NCBI GenBank assembly: GCA_963704995.1
Contig: CAVPIM010000010.1
Location: 310,001 to 374,000 of the forward strand
DNA from: RYN-230 sp963704995
Lineage (GTDB): Bacteria > Actinomycetota > Actinomycetes > Streptosporangiales > Streptosporangiaceae
Reading direction: 5' to 3'
DNA: 64,000 nucleotides
Shown: piece after piece, positions 15,076 to 24,113 of the stretch
Layout: the number at the start of each line of letters is the position of its first letter
Numbering within the stretch: the first letter of the stretch is position 1
Notes under the pieces: model-generated
The model's database searches: none
What the model was told of the DNA's origin: nothing
The model's input: only the letters and a program-made list of their open reading frames with translations
Position numbers and translations under genes: made by a program

Positions 15076-15639
15076 ATGCGGAAACTGACCTTTGGCATGA
15101 ACCTGAGCCTGGACGGCTACATCGCCGCGCCCGGCGACGACCTCGGCTGGAGCGTGCCGTCCGACGAGCTGTTCCAGTGGTGGTCCGACCGGGTGGGGGC
15201 GACGGGCCTGGCGCTGTATGGGCGCAAACTGTGGGAGACGATGAGCTCCTACTGGCCGACCGCCGACCAGCAGCCCGGCGCCACACCGGCGCAGATCGAG
15301 TTCGCCCGCCGCTGGCAGGACATGCCGAAGGTGGTGTTCTCCTCGACGATCAGCACGGTCGACTGGAACACCCGCCTGGTCACCGGCGACGCGGTCACCG
15401 AGATCACCCGGCTCAAGGCCGAGGATGGCGGCCCCATTGACATCGGCGGCGCCACGCTCGCCGCAGCGGCCATGCGGGCCGGGCTGATCGACGAGTACGT
15501 GCTGGCCACCGCACCGGTCTTGGTGGGCGGCGGCACGCCGTTCTTTACGGCCCTGGACAACTGGGTGAACCTGACCCTGGTGGAGACCCGGACGTTTACC
15601 GACGGCGTGGTCCTGACCAGGTACGAGACCAGGCGCTGA
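15076..15639 (+). CDS. Dihydrofolate reductase family protein (RibD C-terminal-like)
   Basis: This 187-residue reductase-fold protein starts KLTFGMNLSLDGYIAAPGDD and has the NADPH-loop region (LALYGRKLWETMSSYWP, about 45-60). It also carries MPKVVFSSTIS, the glycine-rich IDIGGATLAAAAMRAGLID and VPVLVGGGTPFF-like APVLVGGGTPFFTAL. Such proteins (YyaP/RibD-C type) are presumed NADPH-dependent reductases of pteridine- or pyrimidine-like substrates; they are not the housekeeping FolA. GGGAGG eight bases before ATG 15076 fixes the start. It is monocistronic; the downstream 98 bp leads to a short gene remnant. Confidence 0.88.
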   Translation: MRKLTFGMNLSLDGYIAAPGDDLGWSVPSDELFQWWSDRVGATGLALYGRKLWETMSSYWPTADQQPGATPAQIEFARRWQDMPKVVFSSTISTVDWNTRLVTGDAVTEITRLKAEDGGPIDIGGATLAAAAMRAGLIDEYVLATAPVLVGGGTPFFTALDNWVNLTLVETRTFTDGVVLTRYETRR

Positions 15640-15736
15640 GTGCCCGACGTCGGATCGGCGCGGGCTTCGGGCCGCCCAAGGATCTCGTGGCGCTGTGTTC
15701 CGAAGAGCCGGTAAAGGTCAGGGTCAGATCCGGGGT

Positions 15737-15850
15737 TTCCCGGATGCCGCCGCCGAAGCCTTTTCGGCCATTGCCTGTGACCAGGCGGCCGCCGACGAGG
15801 TGCGCTTGTCCGCCGCCGAGCAGCTCGCGGCTCTCGGCGCCAGCGGTTGA
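15737..15850 (+). pseudogene. Possible C-terminal gene remnant
   Basis: A 37-codon open stretch ending in TGA reads FPDAAAEAFSAIACDQAAAD then EVRLSAAEQLAALGASG, a helical, alanine-rich sequence with good codon bias. There is no start codon or upstream coding in frame. It may be the tail of a deleted gene. I cannot identify the family. Confidence 0.25.
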
Positions 15851-15873
15851 ATGAGGGGCGGCGGCCGGATGGG

Positions 15874-18225
15874 CTATTGGCGGGCCATGTGCATGCGCAG
15901 TTCGGCGTCGTCGTCGTGGATCAGTTCACCGCTGACGTCCACTGTCACGCTGTGAATCGTGCCGGTGAACTTGAAGGGACTGGCGTACTCGTCGGTAATC
16001 GCAGCTCCGGGGTTGGCGCCACAGGTCAATGCACCCGGGTTGAGCACGAATGGCGTGGTCACGGGAGCCTCGGTGTTTCCGGCGAGGGTGCCGTCCACGT
16101 AGAGCTGGAGGCGCCCGGGCGCCCCTTTGCCGTGTTGCAAGTCCGGCTGCCCGGTCGGCTCGAACTCGAACCTGAGCGTGTGCTTGCCCGGCTTGAGGAC
16201 ATCGTGTGATTCCACGGTGTAGACCGCGCGGCCCACATAGTTGTGGGCGTAGCGGAGCTTGCCGTCCTTGATGAAGAAGGAGTATCCGCCAGCGGCCGTG
16301 CCCTGGCTGAGCAGGACTCCTTCGGCCCCGTCCGCGGGAATCTCGACGTCGGCGGTGATGCTGTGCGGGCGGTTGAGGACCCGGGGTGCGGCGAAGAATG
16401 GGATCGATTGCGTGCCGGGCAGGTAGGTATAGCTGTCCCGGGGAGCGGCCACGAGCGGCTTTTCCGCGATCATGCGGGCCAGGCCGCTGCCATCGACCGG
16501 CATGACGCCGTACTTGCCCGCCTCCACGTACCACGTCCCGATCATGGCGATCAGCCGGTCGCGGTGCTCGGCGGCCACGTTGTGGTTCTCGGCGAAATCC
16601 TCCGCCACGTGGTAGAGCTCCCATCCCGTGGCGTCCAGCTCGGACAGCGTCTTAGACGAGATTGGCTGCCCGAAGCCCATGCCCGCCTCGGCGAACGACG
16701 GGCCAGGCCAGGGGCAGACGGCCCGCCAGCCGTCATGGTAGATCGCCCGGTGACCCAGCATCTCGAAGTACTGCGTGTGGTGGGTGGTCTCGGTGGCATC
16801 GTCGTTCAGCGTGTGGGCGAAGCTGACTCCATGAAGGGGCGCCTGAGTCACGCCACGGATGGTCGTGGGCGGCTCGATGCCCAGCAAGTCCAGCACGGTG
16901 GGCACCATGTCGATGATGTGCGCGTACTGGGTACGGACCTGGCCGCTGGCGTTGATCCGCTCTGGCCAGGAGACGATGAACGGGTCGCTGGCGCCGCCGC
17001 GGTAGGTTTCGCGCTTCCACCGGCGGAACGGGGTGTTCCCGGCCCACGTCCAGCCCCACGGGTAGTGGTTGAAGTGCTTGGGGCCGCCGATCTCATCGAT
17101 CAGCTTGAGGCTTTCTTCCAGCGGTTCCTGGGCGTTGTTGAAGAACTGTGCCTCGTTGGTGGTCCCGGTGGGCCCGCCCTCGGCGCTCGCGCCGTTGTCG
17201 GAGATGACCATAATCAGTGTGTTGTCGAGCTCCCCCTGCCGGCGCAGGAAATCGATCAGGCGCCCGACCTGGTCATCGGTGTGGGACAGGAAACCAGCGA
17301 AGACTTCCATCATCCGGCTGTAGAGGCGGCGGGCCGCCGGGGGCAGCGAGTCCCAGTCGGGCACGTCGGGATCGTGCCGCGATAGCTCGGCGTCGGCGGG
17401 GACGATGCCGAGTTCCTTCTGCCGCGCGAACACCTTCTCCCGGTAGGCGTCCCAGCCATCGTCGAACGCGCCCGCGTACCGATCGGCCCATTCCTTCGGC
17501 GCGTGGTGCGGGGCGTGCGTGGCGCCGAAGCACAAATGCAGGTAGAACGGCTTGGCGGGGTCGACCTGCTTGGCGTCGGCAATGAACCCGATCGCCTTAT
17601 CGACGAGGTCCTCGCTCAGGTGATACCCCTCTTCAGGGGTGCGCGGTGGCTCCACCTGATGGTTGTCGTACACCAGATCGGGATACCACTGGCTGGTGTC
17701 ACCGCCCAGGAAACCGTAGAACCGCTGAAAGCCGCGCCCCAGCGGCCACCGGTCAAATGGGCCCGCGCCGGTTTCCTGGTTGCTCGGCGTCAGGTGGTAC
17801 TTCCCGACCATGAACGTGCTGTAGCCGTGCTCGACCAGCATCTCGGACAGGAAGCCATTTTCAAACGGGATGACGCCGTTGTACCCGGGGTAGCCGCTAG
17901 CCAGTTCCGTGATACAGGCCATCGCGTTGCTGTGGTGGTTACGGCCCGTCAGAATGCACGAGCGGCTTGGCGAACACAACGCCGTCGTGTGCATGTTGCT
18001 GTAGCGCAGGCCGTCTGCGGCGATCGCGTCGAAGCTGGGCGTGGCGATCGGGCTGCCATAACAGCCCAGCTGCCCGAACCCGGTGTCGTCCAAGACGATG
18101 AACAGCACATTCGGGGCGCCTTCGCGGGCCCGCACCGGGGCCGGCCAGGCAGGCTTGGACTCATCGGCGGTCCGCCCGATCACGCCAGGGAACGCAGCGC
18201 CCGGCCCATACTCGACAACTGGCAT
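15874..18225 (-). CDS. Arylsulfatase (type I, formylglycine-dependent)
   Basis: This 783-residue sulfatase has the metal-binding DD pair (FIVLDDTGFGQLGCYG, about 46-47) and the formylglycine motif C84-S-P-S-R (LCSPSRSCILTGRNHHS). It also has the HAPHHAPKEWADRY-type His/Lys region, and the second metal site VISDNGASAEGG. The N-terminal alkaline-phosphatase-like domain spans about 37-480. Residues about 560-783 add a C-terminal jelly-roll-like domain. Cys84 needs oxidation by a formylglycine-generating enzyme, not encoded in this window. No signal peptide is visible, so the protein is probably cytoplasmic. ATG 18225 follows GGGAG and is preferred to a start 22 codons upstream. Confidence 0.93.
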   Translation of the reverse strand: MPVVEYGPGAAFPGVIGRTADESKPAWPAPVRAREGAPNVLFIVLDDTGFGQLGCYGSPIATPSFDAIAADGLRYSNMHTTALCSPSRSCILTGRNHHSNAMACITELASGYPGYNGVIPFENGFLSEMLVEHGYSTFMVGKYHLTPSNQETGAGPFDRWPLGRGFQRFYGFLGGDTSQWYPDLVYDNHQVEPPRTPEEGYHLSEDLVDKAIGFIADAKQVDPAKPFYLHLCFGATHAPHHAPKEWADRYAGAFDDGWDAYREKVFARQKELGIVPADAELSRHDPDVPDWDSLPPAARRLYSRMMEVFAGFLSHTDDQVGRLIDFLRRQGELDNTLIMVISDNGASAEGGPTGTTNEAQFFNNAQEPLEESLKLIDEIGGPKHFNHYPWGWTWAGNTPFRRWKRETYRGGASDPFIVSWPERINASGQVRTQYAHIIDMVPTVLDLLGIEPPTTIRGVTQAPLHGVSFAHTLNDDATETTHHTQYFEMLGHRAIYHDGWRAVCPWPGPSFAEAGMGFGQPISSKTLSELDATGWELYHVAEDFAENHNVAAEHRDRLIAMIGTWYVEAGKYGVMPVDGSGLARMIAEKPLVAAPRDSYTYLPGTQSIPFFAAPRVLNRPHSITADVEIPADGAEGVLLSQGTAAGGYSFFIKDGKLRYAHNYVGRAVYTVESHDVLKPGKHTLRFEFEPTGQPDLQHGKGAPGRLQLYVDGTLAGNTEAPVTTPFVLNPGALTCGANPGAAITDEYASPFKFTGTIHSVTVDVSGELIHDDDAELRMHMARQ

Positions 18226-18377
18226 GAAGATCACTCCCGCTGTACGTTCTCTGCCCCGTTGTCCGTAGCGTGTGGCGCCAGATCCGGGCACGCATCACCT
18301 GCTGGGGATGATGTGAGTCGTATCGCCGTCAGCGGCGGCCGCCCTCCTAGGACCCAGGTGCGGCGAGCGTGGTGCCC

Positions 18378-18635
18378 TCAGGTTCGTGAAGATGCGGAGC
18401 GGGCGACAGTCATGTCGAAATAGCCGAGCCAGAAGTGCAGCGCCGTCGCCAGCAGCAGCAGCGCTCCCCACCAGTAGCCGTAAGAGAGCAGAAGGATGGT
18501 GACGCCGGCCAGGACGGTACCAGCGGCACAGTGCACGTACGCCGAGATACGGGGACGACGGTATTCCCATGACGGGACCAGAAATCTCATGAGGCCGGAT
18601 CGCGGGGGAGCGGCCTCCCCATTCAGTGCCTGCAT
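18378..18635 (-). CDS. Small membrane protein, second kinase-sensor paralogue
   Basis: This 85-residue protein is related to the one at 13296 and to the kinase sensor. It has SWEYRRPR (about 22-29), two transmembrane helices (about 38-58 with GTVLAGVTILLLSYGYW, and 60-78 with LLLATALHFWLGYF) and the tail ARSASSRT. The context AGGAGG-CATCCCG-ATG at 18635 is nearly the same as that of the kinase gene. It is divergent from the other two but shares the SWEYRR motif with the kinase. The gene lies upstream of the sulfatase, in the same direction, and has its own spacer. The function is unknown. Confidence 0.7.
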   Translation of the reverse strand: MQALNGEAAPPRSGLMRFLVPSWEYRRPRISAYVHCAAGTVLAGVTILLLSYGYWWGALLLLATALHFWLGYFDMTVARSASSRT

Positions 18636-18834
18636 CGGGATGCCTCCTGTCACTAGTGTGCCGGCTACTCAACCGTCTATCAAAATGATATCACTTTTTG
18701 GAGGACCGTCAAAGCGAGGCGCACCAACCCTGGACGGATCTGTTTGTAGCCGTTCGCGCCGGGTAGCCAAGCACGCCTTGAACTCATCGCCGGCCCGGAC
18801 GTCCGCATGGTGACATCCGGCGAAGGGAGACGGC

Positions 18835-19173
18835 ATGACCACCTCGCAGGATGCTCAGCAATACATCCGCCGCACCGCTGTCGACGCCGAGGGCAACAGG
18901 ATCGGCAAGATCAGCCAGGTGTACCTCGACGACCAGACCGGGCAGCCACTGTGGGTCCTGGTGGAGACCGGCCTGTTTGGCACCCGGGAGAGCTTCGCGC
19001 CGATCTACGGATCCCGGATCGACGGCGAGCGGGTCGTGCTCGCCGTGTCCAAGGACCAAGTCAACGACGCCCCTAACGTCGACAGGGACGCGCACGTCAA
19101 CGAAAGCGATCAGGACGCTCTCCGCCACTACTACAAGGGGTTCCTCGGCGCTGCCGAGGAGACCAGCGGTTAG
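18835..19173 (+). CDS. PRC-barrel domain protein
   Basis: This 112-residue soluble protein is an almost pure PRC-barrel (about 8-90): VDAEGNRIGKISQVYLDDQT, PLWVLVETGLFG and SFAPIYGSRIDGERVVLAVS. An acidic tail with HYYKGFLG follows. PRC-barrels are small beta-barrels that act as binding modules in photosynthetic reaction centres and RimM. Stand-alone actinobacterial members are of unknown, possibly stress-linked, function. GGGAG five bases upstream fixes ATG 18835. Confidence 0.85.
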   Translation: MTTSQDAQQYIRRTAVDAEGNRIGKISQVYLDDQTGQPLWVLVETGLFGTRESFAPIYGSRIDGERVVLAVSKDQVNDAPNVDRDAHVNESDQDALRHYYKGFLGAAEETSG

Positions 19174-19274
19174 GGGAAACGGCAGGCCGGACACGAGACT
19201 GGCCACCACCGCGCCGCCGCGCTAGGCTTCGCTGCACCGTGCTGGTGGGGGAGGTGCTGGTGGGGGAGGTGCCG

Positions 19275-19739
19275 GTGACAGCAGAGCCGGAGGACCAGAT
19301 GGCGGTAGCCGCGGCGGCCCGCGGCCGCCTCAGGGCATCCCATGCTGACCGCGAGCACGCAATCGAAACGCTCAAGGCCGCGTTTGTGCATGGCCGGGTG
19401 ACCAAAGACGAGTTTGATGCGCGGGTAGGCCAGGCATTCGCGTCGCGGACCTATGCGGAACTGGCCACAGTCACAGCCGACCTCCCCGCCAGGCAGATCG
19501 CAGACCAGCCGTCGGGCAACCCGGCCCGCAGGCAGGGTCGGCCGGCACTGAGCCATGCAGCCAAGGCCCGCCGAGGTGTGGTCATCGCGCTAGCCATGAT
19601 GATGGTGGCCACGTTCGCCCCCGGGGGTCCCGCGCTTCTCCTGTTCGCGCCGCTCTGTCTTACGGCCTTGATGGTGGCCGCGGCCCAGATACTCGCGTCA
19701 CAGCACGAGAAGCAGCCAACGCGGGCCCCCCTGGGCTAG
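19275..19739 (+). CDS. DUF1707 (SHOCT-like) membrane protein
   Basis: This 154-residue protein has the DUF1707 motif near its N-terminus (about 18-70). The motif reads RGRLRASHADREHAIETLKA, FVHGRVTKDEFDARVGQAFA and RTYAELATVTADLP. A hydrophobic hairpin follows (about 104-145: VVIALAMMMVATFAPGG, LLLFAPLCLTALMVAAAQIL). DUF1707 proteins are widespread in actinomycetes and lack an assigned biochemical role. A GTG at 19275 behind GGGGGAGG is the likely start. The sequence just upstream is a duplicated GTGCTGGTGGGGGAG, which offers alternative starts. It is convergent with the next gene. Confidence 0.8.
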   Translation: MTAEPEDQMAVAAAARGRLRASHADREHAIETLKAAFVHGRVTKDEFDARVGQAFASRTYAELATVTADLPARQIADQPSGNPARRQGRPALSHAAKARRGVVIALAMMMVATFAPGGPALLLFAPLCLTALMVAAAQILASQHEKQPTRAPLG

Positions 19740-19768
19740 CGCCCCGGTATCCGCGGCTCGTGAAGGTG

Positions 19769-21097
19769 TCATCGCGGCAGCTCGATGTCGGCCCAGGCCG
19801 CTTCCCACAGTGTGCTCACGGTCACCCGGATGCTCGTCCGGGCCGAAGGCACGGGCGGCCAGAACCAGAAGCTGCCGTGGCCCTCACTTCCGGGGAAGCC
19901 CTGCCAGTCGCCGGGCATGCCCTCGTGCTCGTTCCCGGCATCGTCGATGGCGCGGATCTGGAAGCAGGGTGTGATCATGGGCCAGTACTCCCCCATTACC
20001 CAGGGGTGGCCGTACAGCTGGATGCTGACCAACTCGCCCTGGGCGGAGACGTTCTCGATCACGGCTGTGGCGTGCTCCAGGGGCAGCGGCACGACCAGGC
20101 TGCGATGCTGCGCCGCCCGGAAGCTGCGGGTTTGCTGGTGGGCGCGGCGGCCCCAGCGGTGCGCCAGCTGAACGTGCCAGCCAGGACTGCTGCCGGGGAA
20201 CTCACGTAGCGAGGTGCTGGTGACCGGGAGAGCGCCCACCGCCATCAGGCTGTCGGCCACCGTGGCGACAATCTTCGCCGTGTCCTCAGGTCCAGCTGTG
20301 GACTCGCTGACCGAATCGCCGATCGAGTAGCTGGTGACGGTGGCGAGTTCGGCCAGGTAGCACTCGGCCGGCGTCGGCCACGCGGCCTCGGTAGTACCCA
20401 CCGGCACCGGGGCAGGCGGCAGCAGCGCCACGCGACCGGCCTCGCCCGCACACGCTGGGGTGAACTCGAGCCAGGCGGGTGTCCGGGCCGGGTTCGGGTC
20501 CAGGAGCACCTGTCCTCGCCACTCCTGCTCTCCCCGCTCCAGGACCCGGCTCCAGCACACGTCCTCGGCGCGCAGATCATGGGACTGGCCCGCGTCGTCG
20601 GTGAGCGAGATCTCCGACATCGCCTGGGCCATCACCACCTGCGGTGCAGGAGGGTTCCCGCCGGGATCGGCAGCGGTCGCGCGGAAGCTCACCCGCAGCC
20701 CCGTGGAGGTCAGCTTCACCCACTCAAAACACACCTCCGCGACCGAGGTCGGGCACCGCACTCCCGCGGCCGCCTCCAGCGCCGGCAGCTCACGCAGCCG
20801 GGTAGGCCCCTCCTCCCGTGACGGCCAGTACTCATGGGCACCGGGCCGGACGGTCAGCTCACCGGTGGTGACTCCCCAGGTGTTCCCGAGGCCCTCGCGC
20901 TCCAGCGCCGACTTGTGGTCAGCCAAGATGGCCTCGGCCCGCGGCTCGGGCAGCAGGCCCAGCATCACGAACGCGTTCGCCACCGCCATCAGACCCAGCG
21001 ACACCGGGAACAATGGCCGGTCCGGATGCGCCCACCGCGAGGCCTCGGCCGCCAGCGACCGCAGGAAGTCCGCCGGGTTCACTAGGTCCTCGCGCAT
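19769..21097 (-). CDS. Hypothetical protein (442 aa)
   Basis: I do not recognise this gene. The protein is soluble and acidic. It has a helical N-terminus (LVNPADFLRSLAAEASRWAH, FPVSLGLMAVANAFVMLGLL), a central beta-rich region, and a C-terminal region with many aromatic residues (YGHPWVMGEYWPMITPCFQI, HGSFWFWPPVPSARTSIRVT). The repeated pattern of VTSxSIGDS/VSTLWEAAW beta strands suggests beta-sandwich domains. The start at 21097 (MREDLVNP) avoids an upstream extension lying over the neighbouring peptidase gene's 3' end. It may be co-transcribed with the M28 peptidase upstream (77 bp gap). Confidence 0.6.
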   Translation of the reverse strand: MREDLVNPADFLRSLAAEASRWAHPDRPLFPVSLGLMAVANAFVMLGLLPEPRAEAILADHKSALEREGLGNTWGVTTGELTVRPGAHEYWPSREEGPTRLRELPALEAAAGVRCPTSVAEVCFEWVKLTSTGLRVSFRATAADPGGNPPAPQVVMAQAMSEISLTDDAGQSHDLRAEDVCWSRVLERGEQEWRGQVLLDPNPARTPAWLEFTPACAGEAGRVALLPPAPVPVGTTEAAWPTPAECYLAELATVTSYSIGDSVSESTAGPEDTAKIVATVADSLMAVGALPVTSTSLREFPGSSPGWHVQLAHRWGRRAHQQTRSFRAAQHRSLVVPLPLEHATAVIENVSAQGELVSIQLYGHPWVMGEYWPMITPCFQIRAIDDAGNEHEGMPGDWQGFPGSEGHGSFWFWPPVPSARTSIRVTVSTLWEAAWADIELPR

Positions 21098-21174
21098 CGC
21101 CAGGAGTCTATGACCGTGCCGCACAGATAACGAGGCCGTGCCCGTGCGTGCACCTTCCGTAGGGAGAGCGCGGG

Positions 21175-22638
21175 CTAAGTGGTCACTGTCTGGGGGAAAG
21201 CGACCGGGCTGCGATTCCCGGCTGTGTCCACGGCACGCAGGCCAAACTGCACGTTGTCTTTGGCGATGTCGAGCGTGACTGTGGTGACGTTGCCGACCTT
21301 GATCGCGCTTGTCCAGTCCGGCGACGTGGTCTCCCGCATTACTACCTCGTACCCAGCCAGGTCGGACTCGGGGTTGGCGTTCCAGGAGAGCACCGTGTTG
21401 TTGATGCCGGCAAAGTTGACCGGCGGCGCTACGTGAATCAGCAGGTTCTTGGGCGTGCTGGGCGAGGTGGCCAGCGCCCACAGCGCCGCCCCGTTGACCT
21501 TGGCTACCCGGGCGACGTAGTCGAAGTCCACGTACTGGATCAGGTCACCGAGTTGCACTCCGTTGACCACCCGCGTGTTCTGGTGCTCGTGATTGAAGTT
21601 TTCCCGCGGCTCGGTGATCCTGGCGGCCGGGTAGCCCTGGCGCTGGAAGGAGAGGCTGTCGGTGCCACGCAGGTACCGGTCGCGCCGCCAGATCAGCCGG
21701 ATGTTCATGCCGGTCAGCTCGAACGGCGCGACCTCCTGGACGAACCGGCCGAGCTGGCGCGATCCCCCGTCGTTCTCACCGCCGACCGACTGCATGAGCG
21801 AGATCTCGCCGGCAGTGGCGGCGGACGGGATGCCCTCTAGGAACATCCGAACGGTGTGCGGGTCTGGCTTGGTGCCATCCCAGCCCTGGCTCGCCCCCAC
21901 GATGTCGTTGCTGAACATGCCCTGCACGTCATGGCCGGCTGCCGCCATCTGCGCCGCCATGAAGGTCGAGCCGTACAGTCCCTGCTCTTCCCCGGCGACA
22001 GTCGCGAACACCAGGGTGCCGGCGAACTGACGGGTGGCGAACAGCCGGGCGAGCTCGAGCACGACCGCTACGCCGGAGGCGTCGTCATCAGCACCGGGGG
22101 CGTCGCTGGTGAAGTCCAGCACGTCGGTCACCCGGGAGTCCAGGTGCCCGGTGATGACGTAGAACCGCTCAGGTGATGCGGTCCCCTCAAGTGTCGCGAT
22201 CACGTTGGTGATCGTGGTCGCCACCGGGATGTTGCTCGAGATGGGCTGCACGAAGGTCTGCTGCTGGACGGTCATCCGGCCCGATGATGTGGCCGCGATG
22301 GCCTGCATCTGCGCGAAGACCCAGGCGGTGGCGGCGCCGATGCCGCGCACCGGGTCGGTCTGGCTGGATGCGGTATGCCTGGTGCCGAACTGAGTCAGCC
22401 GTAAGATGGTGGCCTGGATCCGGCGGGGATCCACTTCACCCAGCATGGCCCGCAGGTCGCTGGAGGGTGCTGGCCGGGTGAGCGCGGAACCGGCGCCTGC
22501 CGTTGCGAGGCGGGCTGTCGCGGCGCTGGCCGGTGCGGACCGTGCGAGGATGGGCGCCGCGACCGCGGTAACGGCCGAGGCGGACAGGAACGTGCGGCGG
22601 GTCGAGCCTCTAGATCCCTTAACCTCATTGTTCTCCAT
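21175..22638 (-). CDS. Exported M28-family metallopeptidase
   Basis: This 487-residue protein has a twin-arginine signal (RRTFLSASAVTAVAAP, Arg14-15), cleaved probably near ASA/A. The M28 catalytic domain (about 85-395) shows the zinc ligands H165 (TGHLDSRV), D184-D186 (PGADDDASG) and E217-E218 (VAGEEQGLYGS). It also contains the later Asp (SNDIVGAS) and His (FNHEHQNTRVVNG). The C-terminal about 90 residues (PPVNFAGINNTVLSWNANPE) look like a fibronectin-III-like module. Secretion in folded form through Tat fits a metal enzyme. It should be an aminopeptidase acting outside the cell. Confidence 0.9.
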   Translation of the reverse strand: MENNEVKGSRGSTRRTFLSASAVTAVAAPILARSAPASAATARLATAGAGSALTRPAPSSDLRAMLGEVDPRRIQATILRLTQFGTRHTASSQTDPVRGIGAATAWVFAQMQAIAATSSGRMTVQQQTFVQPISSNIPVATTITNVIATLEGTASPERFYVITGHLDSRVTDVLDFTSDAPGADDDASGVAVVLELARLFATRQFAGTLVFATVAGEEQGLYGSTFMAAQMAAAGHDVQGMFSNDIVGASQGWDGTKPDPHTVRMFLEGIPSAATAGEISLMQSVGGENDGGSRQLGRFVQEVAPFELTGMNIRLIWRRDRYLRGTDSLSFQRQGYPAARITEPRENFNHEHQNTRVVNGVQLGDLIQYVDFDYVARVAKVNGAALWALATSPSTPKNLLIHVAPPVNFAGINNTVLSWNANPESDLAGYEVVMRETTSPDWTSAIKVGNVTTVTLDIAKDNVQFGLRAVDTAGNRSPVAFPQTVTT

Positions 22639-22751
22639 AGCTCGAACCAACAATGGATTCCAGCCAGAGTCAAGCCATTCCGGATGATGTTACGGGCCCG
22701 CTACCATGCGCCGGAAATTAGCGACTTAAGTAAGTAACCTGTCGTTATGGG

Positions 22752-22783
22752 ACGGGGGCCGCCAGTGGGCTGGCGGCCCCCGT
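22752..22783 (-). terminator. Strong GC hairpin
   Basis: ACGGGGGCCGCCAG (22752-22765) and CTGGCGGCCCCCGT (22770-22783) form a perfect 14-bp stem with a TGGG loop. It lies 20 bp downstream of the stop codon of the leftward lipoprotein gene and before the peptidase gene. There is no U-tract. Confidence 0.8.
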
Positions 22784-22802
22784 CGGGCTGGGGTCTTGCC
22801 GG

Positions 22803-23960
22803 TTACGGGACGAAGATCAGGCCCTTGGGCGAGACCACGCCGCTGATGGCGACCGCGCTGACCGCGCCGGTCTTCAGGTTGATCGTGCCCAGGGTGTTAG
22901 GCGGGTAGGCGGGAGGGGATGGGCAGACGGTCGGGGCGCTGTTCGCGTTACACGGGGCTATCGCGGTGTACGCCGTCCCCGGCTTGAACGAGCCCGTGAT
23001 GGCATCGACCGTGTTGGCGCCAGAGTCCGTCGTGTACAGCGCACCGCTGGCCGAGGTCGCCCAGGCGGTGTCGTCGACCGGTTTAGAGATCTTCAGGACC
23101 TGGAGGTTCTGGCCACTGGCGCCGGAGAAGATCAGTTCCTGGTCCCCCTGGGAGTTCAGCATGAAGTCGCCGGCGAACTCGCGCGAGCTCGACGGGACGA
23201 CCAGGTTCGAGTCTGGGTCCGTGAGCGCGAGGGCGACCTTCTGGCCGGCGTTCACCCCGGTGGCCGTCGCGTTGTCAGCGAAGAACGGGGTGGCCGAGGC
23301 GGTCTTGGCCCCGGAGTTCAGCGTGACCGCGTACACCGCCGGAGCGGACGCCGGTGCCTGGCCGGAGGTCCCCGGTGCGGACGCGCTGATCAGGATCTTC
23401 CCGTTGTAGACCGCGACGGCGTCGGTGCCGCCCAGGTGCGGCAGCGGCGACGGGCTGTAGGTGTAGTGCGTGACGGTCCCGCCGGAAACGGTGTACAGGC
23501 TGGATTTCGAGTCCTCGTTGACAGTCGCGATGACCCGCCCGGTCGCGGGGTCGGCGCCCATCCCGTCGATCTTGCCCGCCACGTCCCACTGCTTCAGGAC
23601 GGAACCGTTAGGCGTGAACTCGACAAGAGTGCTGTCCAGGTTGCCGGAAGGGGCCACCTCTCCCTGCGAGCCGACGCCGTTCTGGAATCCGACATAGAGC
23701 TTGCCGCCAAGGGCGACAATGTCGTCCGGCTGGGTAAGGTGCTCGGTTTTCGCGGTGCCCTTGCCGTTCGGCTGGTAGCTGTGCTTCAGCGTCGTGCCCA
23801 AGACGATCTGCTTAACGCTAAGTGTCTTAGTAGAGGCGCTGGCGCTGGCAGAACCAGAGGAGCCAGAGCCAGCGCTAGAGCATCCGGCGGTACCCAGCAG
23901 GCCCGCCGCGACGACCGTGGCGCCCAGCCAAGTAAATTTACGCACACTGTAAATGTTCAC
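22803..23960 (-). CDS. Secreted lipoprotein, beta-propeller-like
   Basis: This 385-residue protein has a type II signal peptide (KFTWLGATVVAAGLLGTAGC; lipobox Cys27). A Ser/Ala/Gly-rich linker follows (about 28-45), then a beta-rich domain with propeller-like repeats: DDIVALGGKLYVGFQNG, DAVAVYNGKILISASAP, TAWATSASGALYTTDSGANT and NTLGTINLKTGAVSAVAIS. Each has the 'hydrophobic strand - G.LY....- NxV' rhythm of NHL/YncE-type propellers. It should be anchored to the outer face of the membrane. No partner gene is obvious. A strong terminator follows. Confidence 0.85.
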   Translation of the reverse strand: MNIYSVRKFTWLGATVVAAGLLGTAGCSSAGSGSSGSASASASTKTLSVKQIVLGTTLKHSYQPNGKGTAKTEHLTQPDDIVALGGKLYVGFQNGVGSQGEVAPSGNLDSTLVEFTPNGSVLKQWDVAGKIDGMGADPATGRVIATVNEDSKSSLYTVSGGTVTHYTYSPSPLPHLGGTDAVAVYNGKILISASAPGTSGQAPASAPAVYAVTLNSGAKTASATPFFADNATATGVNAGQKVALALTDPDSNLVVPSSSREFAGDFMLNSQGDQELIFSGASGQNLQVLKISKPVDDTAWATSASGALYTTDSGANTVDAITGSFKPGTAYTAIAPCNANSAPTVCPSPPAYPPNTLGTINLKTGAVSAVAISGVVSPKGLIFVP

Positions 23961-24113
23961 AAGCGATGTCTACGCGCTGCAAGTGACCTGCGGCGCAGCA
24001 GAGTTCAACGCACAGGCGAACGGCCCAAGGCAGGAAGAGGGCCGAACTCTAAAGATCTGGTCAACGGTCCGCGCGATTCAGGGCCGGGCAGCGCGTGTGC
24101 GCGCGCCGTCCGG

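Noticed and set aside
22741..22790. Riboswitch-like structure
   Set aside because: The simple perfect hairpin right after a stop codon is better explained as a terminator.
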